A stretch of DNA of 64,000 nucleotides from Syngnathus acus (lineage: Eukaryota > Chordata > Actinopteri > Syngnathiformes > Syngnathidae): assembly GCF_901709675.1 (NCBI RefSeq), contig NC_051097.1:4590039-4654038 (forward strand), read 5' to 3'. The position numbers were made by a program, and so were the translations under genes. Of this stretch, positions 36,194 to 47,590 are shown one piece after another. The stretch's first letter is position 1; each line of letters starts with the position of its first letter. Below the pieces are notes generated by a model. It saw only the letters and a list, made by a program, of their open reading frames with translations, had not been told where the DNA came from and did no database searches.

Positions 36194-38334
36194 TTAAACA
36201 ATGCTCTTCACATCATCATCAAGCAGGCAGGTGCTTGCGATGGCCTTGGTCACAAGGTACGGGTCACAGTTGGCTGCAGGGCGGCGGTCCTCAAAGTAGC
36301 CTTTCTTCTCTTTAGCTACCTGACGAGGAATGCGGATGCTGGCACTTTTGTTTGCAATTCCAGCAGAGAATTCATTCATGCTGGCGGTTTGATGAGTTCC
36401 TATGAGACGTCTCATGTTGTCCTGGCCACCGCGTGGGTCGTACACTTTCATATGCTCCATGTGTCTTTTGCGCAGCCTCTCAATGGCCTGCTCAATGTAT
36501 CTGTGATCAAAACGTACACAAATGAATGAGTGGACCTGTTCTATACATTTGACAAGTTGATTCCCTATTGGCCCAATTCTCTTCCTTCCTTTCAATCCGA
36601 AATATTTTTCTCGGCCTGCGTGTTTATAATTTCATCACATGCATCCATTTGTTTACTCACTGCAATCCTCCTTCTTCCCTCATCTTCTTGGTGCTGACAT
36701 TAGTATGGCCACCAGAGCCATTCCAGTTTCCCTTCACTGGTTTGGGGTCTAGTGTTGCAACAACCCCAAAATCTTCACATACACGGTGCAACAAGAAGCG
36801 TGCAACCCACAGTTGATCACTAATCTCAATACCTTCGCAGGTGCCTATCTGGAACTCCCACTGAAATTTGAAGACAATAAAAAGGGATATAACGAAGGCT
36901 CTCTAAAAGACCATCACAATAGCAATGCAAATCGCTTTTTCTTTCCATACTTGCCTGAGATGCCAAACCCTCAGCATTTGTTCCATAGATCTTGATCCCA
37001 GCATAGAGACATGCCTTGTAGTGACACTCTGCAATATCCCGTCCAAGAGCTCTGTCTGCGCCCACTCCACAGTAGTAGGGACCTTAAAAAAAAAATAAAA
37101 AAAATGTCTGCAAGGTGCTTTGAGACTGGACGTGTATAAACCAGGTCATTGGCAGCAATATGTTTTGGTGAGATTGAGACTTGACATTTTCAAGCGATTA
37201 TCTCATAATTTTACTGGCCTTGCGGTGCAGGGAATCCATTTTGAGGCCATCCAAATGGATGACCATTGGTACCAAAGAGTGTATATTCCTGCTCAAAACC
37301 GAACCATATCTGGTGCTCTTTAATCTGGTCCATGACTTTCTTGCAGCTTACTCGATGGTTTGTTTCTAAACAAAACATACAAAACAGTTGCAGAACTCCG
37401 CTCAAATTTTGGACACACATACAAAAAAAAAGCACAGAAGGTACCTGCAGGAAGTCCGTTGTACTTATAAACTTCGCAGAGGACCAATTTGTTGGGGTCA
37501 AGCGTGAATGGATCTCTGAACATGCACACTGGGATGAGGTGCATGTCTATGCAGGAACCTTCGTACTGATATATGGTTGGTACGTCAAAGGTCCATTCAG
37601 GAATATCTACCAGCAATCAGATTGACGCTTAAATAAGACTAACATCATACTATGATTATAATTCTACAGTAAACATGTATACATTCACGGTCTGCTGTAA
37701 ACCATCGGTGTCAAACTCAAGGCCCGGGGGCCAGATCTGGCCTGCCATGTCATTCTATATGGCCCGCAAGATCAAATCATGTCAACTCCTATAATTCTTG
37801 CTTAAATCTGTACCATAATATTTTATTTGTATGTGTAATAAATAATAATGTTTTTTCTTTTTTTATCCTTTTTACAGTAAATTGAAGAAGGAAAATAGTT
37901 TTGGTTTCAAAACTAGTCATGTATCTTTTAGTTGTGTATATGTATTAATACGACACAAGTAAATATTAATTAGGTATCACTGTCATAACGGCGCAGCCCT
38001 CTGAGGGAAATCATAACGTGGCCCGCGATAAAAATGAGTTTGACACCCATTTTTCTTCTTCTGTCTGATAAGAATGTTGTTAAATTACAGGATGACGTTA
38101 ATATTTCAGGTGTTGAACTCAAAAAGTTGCTTTGAAATAAACAATCGTTTAAACAATCTATTTACCTTGTATACTTTTGGGTTCAGCATCCAGGGTCCGC
38201 GTTTTGTTGCATAGCCGCTCTCCAGTTCCATCAATCCAGATGTAAGTCACCTGACATTTGTCTCCTTGTGGAAGCCTCATGTAATGCTCACGGACAGCCT
38301 TGTTCAGGCGAGAGCTCATCGACGTTGATGTCAT
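36194..38334 (-). CDS. Glutamine synthetase-like copy B, altered catalytic residues
   Basis: Six coding exons are readable: 38166-38334, 37445-37606, 37219-37365, 36957-37082, 36661-36860 and 36194-36500, about 370 codons in an open frame. The nucleotide- and metal-site motifs [28 protein letters not shown] and YFEDRR are kept. By human numbering, the glutamate-site flap residue Glu305 is Gln ([11 protein letters not shown]), Arg319 is Lys (IANKSASIR), and residues 64-66 after Asp63 are VPT instead of GSS. The exon-3 donor reads CAAG/GCCAGT where copy C has GTCAGT, and exon 4 uses a GC donor. An upstream exon at 39306-39468 can join in frame and would add an N-terminal leader. Active-site changes suggest loss or change of activity, while the frame has stayed open. 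Confidence 0.8.
37703..38050. mobile_element. hAT-like MITE, copy 2 (in glul copy B intron 1)
   Basis: The ends are GGTGTCAAACTCAAGGCCC and, at the other side, its complement-like GAGTTTGACACCC. The inner sequence is of the same family as the copy at 16852. It lies between coding exons 1 and 2 of glul copy B. Confidence 0.7.
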
Positions 38335-39305
38335 ATTGTCTTGGAAAAGAGACAATCTGTGGAACTTGTTACCTGTTGAAATCAAATACCTGACAGGTCC
38401 AACCTGTTTAAAAAGCGCACCATATCATGGATGTGCCTGAAGAAGCAGTGTACTCATGTTTAAATCGGCATGTACCTTCTTGGTTTATTTCATTTTATAC
38501 GTTTCATTTTTTTTTTTTTTAAACCTGTATTTCTAATATCCCACCCAGATACAGGTGCTGCAAATTTGCTTTTGCTACAATCACTATGATGTACATGTCG
38601 AACCGCTGTGTAACATTTTTTGTCCCCATTTAATTAACCATTGAAAATATTAATGACTCACTTAAGCACAGCTTTAAATTCCTTTGTAACACTTGTTTTT
38701 TCTTTAATTGCCATTCGGATATATTTGAATTGCAGGCTATACACAAAAACTGAATCTTAAAAGACACCTTTAAGGTCACCGTGCATTGAGGTCTCTCACT
38801 GAGTTGCACAGAATTTGCATATCCAGGTGTCAAAGACAATTTAACCTCACAAATTGGGATCAAATATCTCCACTATACCTATTTCTTCTCAACAAATAAG
38901 CATTTTGTGTCCATATTATATCTATTTTGTGGCTATAAAAATAACATTTCATTTCTGGAGCTCCAAAGATGTTAGTGGATTTTTCTGTGGAGTTTTTTTT
39001 TTGCTTTTCTTTGCAATGAACCACACAATTGAGAAAATTCTGACATGAGAAGTTGCTCCACCTCACTTTCTCCGTGCATGGCTTATATGCATTTTTTCAC
39101 CACCTTCAATTACATTGTGAAAATATTTTTAATAGAGTAAAGCGAGATAGGAATCACTGGTTTAGCACAAATCCTACAAATCTTGTAAATATTACTTCAT
39201 TGATAGAGCAACTTTGACCTAACTTTTTCATTCATTAAAAACTGAAACTGAGCAGTTTGTCATATTGTATATTTATAGATATGCCATACAATGTATTAAA
39301 CTTAC

Positions 39306-39468
39306 GTAGTTGATTGTGAATCCTGGTGTGTGCAGAGAGCTCTCGATCAGGGCAGAACACGCTTTTTTGTACTCGGAGCTGTCCCCACCCAATGTGCCAC
39401 CCCCCGCGGGGAGAACTTATTTGGCACCCCTTCATTTGCACGTGCCGGGACAAGAACTTGAAGAACAT
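39306..39468 (-). CDS. Possible leader exon of glul copy B
   Basis: An ATG-started frame (MFFKFLSRHVQMKG) ends at a strong GTAAGT donor in phase 1. It joins to the exon preceding MTSTSMSS so that the frame continues (LHNM). The sequence is basic with few acids, as in mitochondrial leaders. A TATAAATT lies about 25 bases further upstream. It could equally be a 5' untranslated exon. Confidence 0.4.
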
Positions 39469-40125
39469 GTTCTAACATAGTTTTAAATTTATACTGTAAA
39501 ATATCACCCAATTTAAAACCTAAATTTTAACTAATCGTTATTTTATGCTTTCAAAATAAAAAATCTAAAACATTTGTGTTCTACCATGCATGTATAATAT
39601 ACATTTTCCCATATGCAAATTAGTATCACATACTGTAGATTAAGACAAAGTAGACACTGCCTGAGTAGGTCTACAAATGATCTGTGATACGAGATAAAAT
39701 ACAGAAATATAAAACTAGTTATTTACTGATTAGAATACCATGTTGAGGCTAATTGCTCCGAAGCAAATCAGGAATAAACAATACACACTGCTAAATAATT
39801 GGGGGAGGAGAGGCTGTTAACTGAAATGGGAGTATGCCAATAAAGTTATATAAAGTTAATCCAGATGAACAAAGGGAGAAAAGAGTACATTGTCAGTTTT
39901 GTCCATTCTACCTGGCCCCACACGCTTTAATTTGCATTCAAGTTATTGTATAAGTGTGAAAGTGCTAATGCCAGATTTAAAGACTAAATGATGAGTCTTA
40001 CATAAAGTGACAATACATAAGCAATTAATTTCTTCAGGTATGCTCAAAAACCAAGATATTTTTAACAATGCTACAAGCAGACACAATGAACTCTGTCTTG
40101 TAGTCTTATTTACGTGCCCTTCACA

Positions 40126-42725
40126 TCAATGATCATCATCATTGTCAAGCAGGCAAGTGCTTGCGATGGCCTTGATCACAAGGTACGGGTCACAGTTGGC
40201 TGCAGGGCGGCGGTCCTCAAAGTAACCTTTCTTCTCTTGACCTACCTGACGGGGAATGCGGATGCTGGCACCTCTGTTTGCAATTCCAGCAGAGAATTCA
40301 TTAACGCTGGACGTTTCATGATTTCCTGTGAGACGTCTCATGTTGTCCTGGCCACCGCGTGGGTCGTACACTTTAATATGCTCCATGTGTCTTTTGCGCA
40401 GCCTCTCAATGGCCTGCTCAATGTATCTGTAATCCAAACGTACACAAGTGAATGAGTGATTACCTGCTCTATATATTTGACAAGTTGATTCCCTATAGGC
40501 CCAATTCTGTTCCTTCCTTTCAATCCGAAACCTGTGCCTCGGCTTGCGTGTTTATAATTTCATCTCATCCATCCATTTGTTTACTCACTGCAATCCTCCT
40601 TCTTCCCTCATCTTCTTGGTGCTGACATTAGTATGGCCACCAGAGCCATTCCAGTTTCCCTTTACTGGTTTGGGGTCCAGTGTTGCAACAACCCCAAAAT
40701 CTTCACATACGCGGTGCAACAAGAAGCGTGCAACCCACAGTTGATCACCAATCTCAATACCTTCGCAGGTGCCTATCTGGAACTCCCACTGAAATTTGAA
40801 AACAATAAAAAGGGAAATAACGAAGGCTCTCTAAAAGACCATCACAATGGCAATGTGAATCGCTTTTTCTTTCCATACTTGCCTGTGATGGCAAAACCTC
40901 AGCATTTGTTCCATAGATCTTGATCCCAGCATAGAGACATGCCTTGTAGTGACACTCTGCAATATCCCGTCCAAGAGCTCTGTCTGCGCCCACTCCACAG
41001 TAGTAGGGACCTTTAAAAAAATAAAAATAAAAATAAAATGTCTGCAAGGTGCTTTGAGACTGGACGTGTATAAACCAGGTCATTGGCCGCGATATGTTTT
41101 GGTGCGATTGAGACTTGACATTTTCAAGCAATCATAATTTTACTGACCTTGGGGTGCAGGGAATCCATTTTGAGGCCATCCAAATGGATGACCATTGGTA
41201 CCAAAGAGTGTATATTCCTGCTCAATACCAATCCATATCTGGTGCTCTTTAATCTGGTCCATGACTTTCTTGCAGCTTACTCGATGGTTTGTTTCTAAAC
41301 AAAACATACAAAACAGTTGCAGAATTCCGCTCAAATTTTGGACACACATGCAAAAAAAAGGACAGAAGGTACCTGCAGGAAGGCCGTTGTACTTATAAAC
41401 TTCGCAGAGGACCAATTTGTTGGGGTCAAGCGTGAATGGATCTCTGAACATGCACACTGGGATGAGGTACATGTCGCTGTTGGAGCCTTCAGACTGGTAT
41501 GTGCTTGACCCATCAAAGTTCCATTTAGGAATATCTACCAGTAATCACATTGATGCATAAAGCAGAGTAACAACAGAAAAGTCACCCAAATAAAAACGTT
41601 ATCGTACTACGATCAGATTTCTATTTGTCAACATTCAAGTTCTTAACGCTTGTTCTCCTCTCTGATAACAAAAATGTCGTGAAGTAGACTTAGTTAAACA
41701 ATCTATTTACCTTGTATACTTTTGGGTTGAGCATCCAGGGTTAGGGTTTTGTTGCGTAGCCCCTCTCCAGTTCCGTCAATCCAGATGTAAGTCACCTGAC
41801 ATTTGTCTCCTTGTGGAAGCCTCATGTAATGTTCTCGCACAGCCTTATTCAGGCAAGAGCTGATCGACAATGATGTCATTTTTACCTGGAAGCGTAATGA
41901 CATTTTATAACGTCATGCAATTATAATTTAATAAATATATTTAGAGGTTGGCACATAATATTAATGACTCCCTTAAACTCAACAATATAATTTTAGTTTT
42001 TTCCCCTAATGCAATTTGGCAACAACTGGTGGTTCAACTTTGCTAACATTTCTTTAATTTTCAGCCGTCTGTTTTCATTTTGGGTTAAAAGATAATGTGT
42101 GCATTGCACATAATATTCAAATGTGTATTTGGATTAAAAGATAATGTGTGCATTGCATAGTCTAATTTGTTTGTTAAATTTAAGTTTTCTAATCCTGTAG
42201 TGTAAAAATATCATTGTAATTGTTAAGATCTTTACTTTGGCTTAAAAGGTAAAAATTCAAGTTTAAGATATTCTTAAACATAATTATTATATAGTCTAAA
42301 ATAGTCAAAGCTAATTAAGTTAAAATCTTTTCTAAAAAAAAAAAGTCTTAAAAGCATAAATAATTGGACTTTAGTTTGACTTTTGAAGCAAATGTTTAAA
42401 ATATTGGAATTAATGCGCAGTAAATATTGAAATTTGGTTTAAGTAAATGTCTCTACATTTATTTGTTTAGTTTATATATGATTAAGGTTTTCACCTACTA
42501 CTTCTACTACCTCATCTCCTCCTCAACTATTTTTACCAATAAACTGAGTGAATCCAAGTTGCAAAGATACACTGAACTGTAATTGTATCAATTATATTTT
42601 ACAGTCATACAGAAGGTCATCCATATAAAGCACACAACCTACCTTGTCAGAGGTTACTTCAGTTGTCATCAAAGTACAGAGCACAAAGCAGCGAAGCACA
42701 GTTCGTTGTATTAAACCGTTTGCAT
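40126..42725 (-). CDS. glul: Glutamine synthetase copy C, catalytically intact
   Basis: Glutamine synthetase detoxifies ammonia and makes glutamine as a cytosolic (in some fish mitochondrial) decamer. Coding exons are 41711-41886, 41373-41534, 41148-41294, 40883-41010, 40589-40788 and 40126-40426, giving about 368 residues from [19 protein letters not shown] (human 373). The N-terminal beta-grasp and C-terminal catalytic domains are complete. Asp63 ([20 protein letters not shown]), Glu134/Glu136 (GIEQEYTL), Glu196 ([10 protein letters not shown]), Glu203 (WEFQIG), His253, Glu305 (HETSS), Arg319, Arg324, Glu338 and Arg340 are all present. Exon 4 ends in a GC donor (CAG/GCAAGT). An upstream exon at about 42653-42725 contains an ATG (MTTEVTSDK) that joins in frame, so the protein may start 11 residues earlier. 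This is the likely working enzyme of the array. Teleosts have several glul paralogues and I cannot say which one this is. Confidence 0.9.
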
Positions 42726-42751
42726 ATGATTGTCATCGACAGTCTTGTACG

Positions 42752-42759
42752 CTTTTATA
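42752..42759 (-). promoter_or_regulatory. TATA box of glul copy C
   Basis: TATAAAAG on the minus strand lies about 100 bases upstream of the GTAGGT donor that ends the first exon at 42653. A TATA box at this spacing puts the start of transcription near 42725. Confidence 0.55.
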
Positions 42760-42814
42760 AGATCTGACATCACAGGCAGGTTTGTCTCTGTGTGTGTGCG
42801 TAAGTGCGTGCCCT

Positions 42815-42936
42815 ACGATTGGCTGGCAACCGGTTCAGGGTGTCCCCCGCCTACTGCCCGATGACAGCTGAGATAGGCTCCAGCACACCCGCGACCCCCG
42901 TGGGGACGAAGCGGTTCAGAAAGTGGATGGATGGAA
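42815..42936. mobile_element. Dispersed fish retroelement tail
   Basis: The sequence GGCTGGCAACCGGTTCAGGG to GATAGGCTCCAGCACACCCG, ending in GTGGATGGATGG, is a widely dispersed teleost repeat that terminates in a GGAT/ATGG tail, like the 3' end of a non-LTR retroelement. Confidence 0.6.
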
Positions 42937-44760
42937 AAACTAAGTAGACTTGTGAAAATAAACAAATTATTCAGTACAATGCACAGGCTTAGCTGAGGTG
43001 AACATAAACTCATGATTAACAAAACCGCTTACCATTACAGTAGTGCCTGCTGATGTTAGTGATTGACTATGAGTCATTAAGATGAGTCAAGGCTTGCAGT
43101 TCAGTGACCTTGATTAAATCCAATATGATAATAGAAAGTCAACCACTGATGCAAAAACTGGATGTCAGTAACTTCACAGGTCTCAGCTGCATGCAAGAAC
43201 CACAGGAGCAGCAAACTATAAAAACACAAAAGTGCTGCTCTGAGTCACAAGCAGTTCCTAGATGACATCAGAGAATGATGATGACTTCACACGCAAAGCG
43301 TGAGAAAAATGTCACATAGAATTTAGTGTCCGCACCATTGCTGGTGATTATTGCACGTCAAACGTCACAAGGTTTGTTTTCCTAATGCTGCAGTTGTGTT
43401 GTTTGATAATAAATAGGTTACTTTCTAGTTCATGCATGACCGGTTGGACACGTTTGATTGGTCATGTTTGATCCACCTTTCGATCTTGTTTCGGTTGAGG
43501 TAATTATAGCTCCATTTAGCTAAGAGTCACTAAGGTTAACTTGGTTCTTAAGGAATTGTAAACATCACACATTTAATACTATAGTACTAAGATAATATAG
43601 AGTAAAAATCTCTTTTTTTTTTTAAAAATAGAATCCCAGCCTTGACAATTTTCATTTTTTTACTTTTTACAACATTCCGCAATTTGTGAGCCGTGAACTA
43701 TAAAGGCCTTTGGTTTTTAGTCTTCTATGTGATAGAGTAAAGAAAAGGCCATAAGTGGACAGGAGTGGCCTGACAGTGACATTAAAATGACAAATATTAC
43801 AAGCCTGAAAAAGTCATGAAAAAAGGCTTATTTAGGACTGACCAGCCTACGTCGTCGTGAAAATACTTTACTATTTCAGCTCCAAGCCAAAGGCATTGCC
43901 ACCGGAAACAGTATCCTTTCCCGATTCAAATGACCATTATGAAGACTTATCTTTTAATTTTAGTTTTAATTTTTGCCACGGCTTGTATAACAAACCACGT
44001 TCAGTGCATATGTAAGTTCTTGCCCCAGGCTTTGAGACTTGGACATAACAAAAATCTTGCTGAACTTGATGCTCCATAATTGTTCCTTTTCAATTGTGGT
44101 TCCATACTTCCAATGCGTTTGAATCACGAAACCGAACAAAGCAGCCACCCGAGCATAACGCTTTGGTTCCAAATGTACAATGTTACAAATTGTTGTTTTC
44201 TTGTGTTCCCTGTAAGTCATATGCACACAGAAATGCAGCTAATCTATTTTTCGTGGTATTGAGTGAATATATCTCTTGGTTTCTATTCTGTTAGTCTTTT
44301 TAGTGTTTTAGGTCACTCTTAAGAACACACTTGCACTAGTGTTTAACAAGCTGACATGAACAGTTGCATCTCATTGTTTTTAATTTATATTTTTTTCTTC
44401 AATTGTATTTTAATGTGTTTAATATATGCAGCATTTTTGTTTGAGTAGAAAGTTCAAAAAAATGTAGACTAGGAGCCAGGAAGTTTGTAATTACCATGTC
44501 TGAAAAGCCAGCCAGGGTGGCATGTCTTGATTTCTTCAGAGTGGCTTCCATCTGGCCACTCTACCATACAAGCCTGTTTGGTGAAGTGCTGCAGAGAGGG
44601 TTTTCCTTCTAGAAGGTTCTCCTTAATGTTCTTCTTAACAGGGGAGCTCTGGGATAGTGACCGTCAGGATCTTGGTCAAAGAAGAATAGAAGCCTCAAAA
44701 CAAGGTGATAAGTTAATGTACGTCTTAAAAATGTGTGCGTCCATTTGTGTTTTACTCTAG
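42937..44760. other. Gene-free spacer
   Basis: AT-rich sequence without recognisable exons or known elements. Confidence 0.4.
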
Positions 44761-45325
44761 GATTTTCTCATGATGCGTCTGGACTTTCTCAGGTCCTGGT
44801 CTCTCCTGGTATTTGTGGATGAGTGGTTGCCTCTCCACCATGCTCCTTGACACCCTCGAGTGCTTGGGAGGGAACACACAAAAGAAATTTAGTATACTGT
44901 AATGGAATGATTCCCAACCAGCAACTTGGTTTTGATTTGACGTCGCTTCTTCGGCATATGGGTGATTTTGAGAGATGCATTTTGTTTACACACTAAATAG
45001 ACTGATGTCGCATTTATCATATAATGTAAACGGTGAAAAAAAACAAAAAAACGAACCTCACCCCAAAATCTGAATTAATAAAACTTGCAGTGTGAACGTT
45101 GGCTTAATTTTGAAGTCGCGTTCTAAAATTCTTGGTTCAGTTCCAATTACAGTACATCACACTGAGCATAACTTTGACTAAAGCAAATCTCACACACCTC
45201 GACTGCATTAGAGGTCCAGTCCGATTGCACCCCTTGACACTCTGTCTCCGGTGCTGCATCCATCCACAGATCAGCTCATGTGCGATCATTACGTAGAGCA
45301 AAACGATGAGCACGAAGGGATCCAT
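44757..45325 (-). CDS. Doubtful small two-exon gene with hydrophobic N-terminus
   Basis: Exon 1 (about 45201-45325) begins MDPFVLIVLLYVMIAHELIC, a hydrophobic segment like a signal peptide or single membrane anchor, followed by a basic stretch and a possible donor (CGAG/GTGTGTG). A second exon could start after a CTCCCAAG acceptor near 44862. Joining by phase gives a frame of about 33 further residues ending in TAG near 44758 (GCQGAWWRGNHSSTN, then Arg-rich). A second frame through the same exon is also open to a TAA. No family is recognised and no other exon was seen. It could be chance. Confidence 0.25.
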
Positions 45326-45329
45326 TCAA

Positions 45330-47241
45330 AACACCCCTAAGAAACAATGAGGGCAAAAATAATAAAGCATAATTTTTGTGTCCCTTGGTTACTCTTTCTC
45401 TTTGGTCCTTCAAGTCACCAGGCACAAATGGCTGCAGATGTGGTCACGCACTAGCCATGCAACCATGACAACAAGCATCCTTTAAATGAACGTATTTCAT
45501 CTGAATGACGGGAGTTACTGAGTCCAGACTGTTGCTAGGGACAGGATGATCTCATCGGCGTCTGAAAAGAAAGTTTCTTTTTTTTTTTTTAGCGTGAGCG
45601 TGCGGACTGAATTGGCATTTGGTTATGACATTAAAAGATGAATATGAGGCAGGTGGCCAACATTTTAGCATTTAGCTACTGCAATTATACCTGCAACTTA
45701 TACTCAACTTGGAGGAAAGCACCTTTTGTTAGAATTCACCCATGTTCCATGGAAGCGAGAAGAAACAAACTATGATGGAGGATCCCAGAAGAATCCTTCC
45801 AGGAGTGTGTGACAGAGAAGGCCGTGAAAGTGAGTTAAGATTCTTCTAGAGGTGTCACAATTAATTGATTCCTCGAGCACAAACTGATTATCAAATTAAT
45901 CGCCTCGTATTGTTATAATAGAGTAATGGTTTAGAGACGTTTGTTAACTAAATATCGTCCAAATCTTCTGATTCCAGGCTCTCAAAAGTCGGATTTCTCT
46001 GTTCCTTCATAAAAGCTGACTACTTTATCTTTTATGTTTAATCAAAATAAGAAATTTGCAAACATCTGCTTTTACCTGGGAAAACAATGACCATAAATTC
46101 TCAGAGTTGTTTTTAATCTTTAAATGGTAAGACAAAGTTAAAGAAATATAATTGGTTAATAAATAGCAATCGGGGGGAAATATTTTGAAAGCACTTTAAC
46201 GCAAATACAATCGTATCAGATTATTCGAATAATCGATGGAATAATCGAGTCTAAAAAATATTGCTAACCCTAGATTCGGGAGATGAACACCTTATGCAGA
46301 TTGTATAATGTGTTTATTCTGGCTGCATTGTAGTTAATACTCAAAAAGTTTCTTCTTACTTCCCAGGTATGCATTAAAATGTCAGTCCCAAACATTTCAA
46401 TGCTTATCAATTTAATGTACAGTATTTATCAGTTACACAGGTTTAAAGCATGTAAAATATCCTTCAGAAATCGGTCGACTTTTCTTGACTATCATTCCTC
46501 CTTTCCGCTTTCCCGGTAGGGCACCCTATCAATTTAGAATCACCCTTGTAAAAAATCTTTCTCCTGAGAATCCATCACAGTTGATGTCCATCATACAATT
46601 GTTTGACAACATCTATCATCCTCATGACCTTTTGTGCTTCAAACTTACATGACATTCCGTCTTACTTCATCTCAGGGAATGCTCACACTTAGAGAAGATG
46701 GTGTTTTTTAACTTGAGGAGCGTTCCTACAGTTTTCCACATGGACCTTCACTTCCTTCGGCAATGAGCTCAGTCTCGAGGTCATCACCGGATATAATTCA
46801 GTATATGTGCTGATTTTACTGTGTTTACTATGCAAGTATTTGTACGTGTGTGTGTGTGTGTGGGTTGGTCTGCGTGTGCGTGTGTGATGTAAGGCCGATA
46901 CAAGCAGTTCTTCTGCTGTGATATCGCCTAAATTTCACTAAGCCACGAGAGGTGGCGAGACCGCCTTTCGTCCACTCTCACGCCACCTCCCTCTCTCTGA
47001 CAGCAGCAGAGACCTGCACACAATATTGGGTAGAAGGGAATAGTGCCTATAGTGTAGTGGAAAGATGCTATCCTAGCTATAGACACATACAGAGATAATG
47101 TTGAACCCAGCTGCCATCGGGTGAGATTGTGCTGGTGGAACTCTCACGTGGTCTTCCTGTTCACATGGAGAACATAAATAAAAACATTAAAAAAAACATG
47201 GATAGAGCCAGATTGAGGTTATCGTTAGAGTTCCTCTACAG
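45330..47241. other. Gene-free spacer 3' of mamdc4
   Basis: Contains a short TG repeat near 46845-46861 and otherwise nothing identifiable. The last coding exon of mamdc4 must lie here or between 47242 and 47590, but I could not place it. Confidence 0.4.
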
Positions 47242-47571
47242 CAGGGGTGTCAAACTCATTTTTTTCGCGGGCCGCATTGTAGTCATCGCTTCTTTTGTAG
47301 GGCCATCATGACTGTCAACCCAAATAAATGTATGAGCATCTCATGTTATATACAGTAAAAGCTACAAAACAAACTGACAAATAACTCGTTTTCAAATCAG
47401 ACGAGTAAAAACTGGTCAAATATTTAAAAAAAAAGATATTATTAAAAGTGAAGACAATTTGCAATTCTAGTAATGACACACGAATTTGATACACAATTTG
47501 TCTTTGTGGGCCACATAAAATGATGTGGCGGGCCGTATCTGGCCAACCGGGCCTTGAGTTTGACACCTGTG
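47242..47571. mobile_element. hAT-like MITE, copy 3, with perfect target duplication
   Basis: The 330-base element starts CAGGGGTGTCAAACTC and ends with the inverted GAGTTTGACACCTGTG. It is flanked on both sides by the identical 8-mer CTCTACAG (47234-47241 and 47572-47579). An 8-bp duplication is the hallmark of hAT transposition. Confidence 0.9.
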
Positions 47572-47590
47572 CTCTACAGCTTGAACATAC

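Noticed and set aside
43966-44294. Short overlapping frames on both strands
   Set aside because: They are unspliced, low-complexity and without recognisable motifs in an AT-rich spacer.
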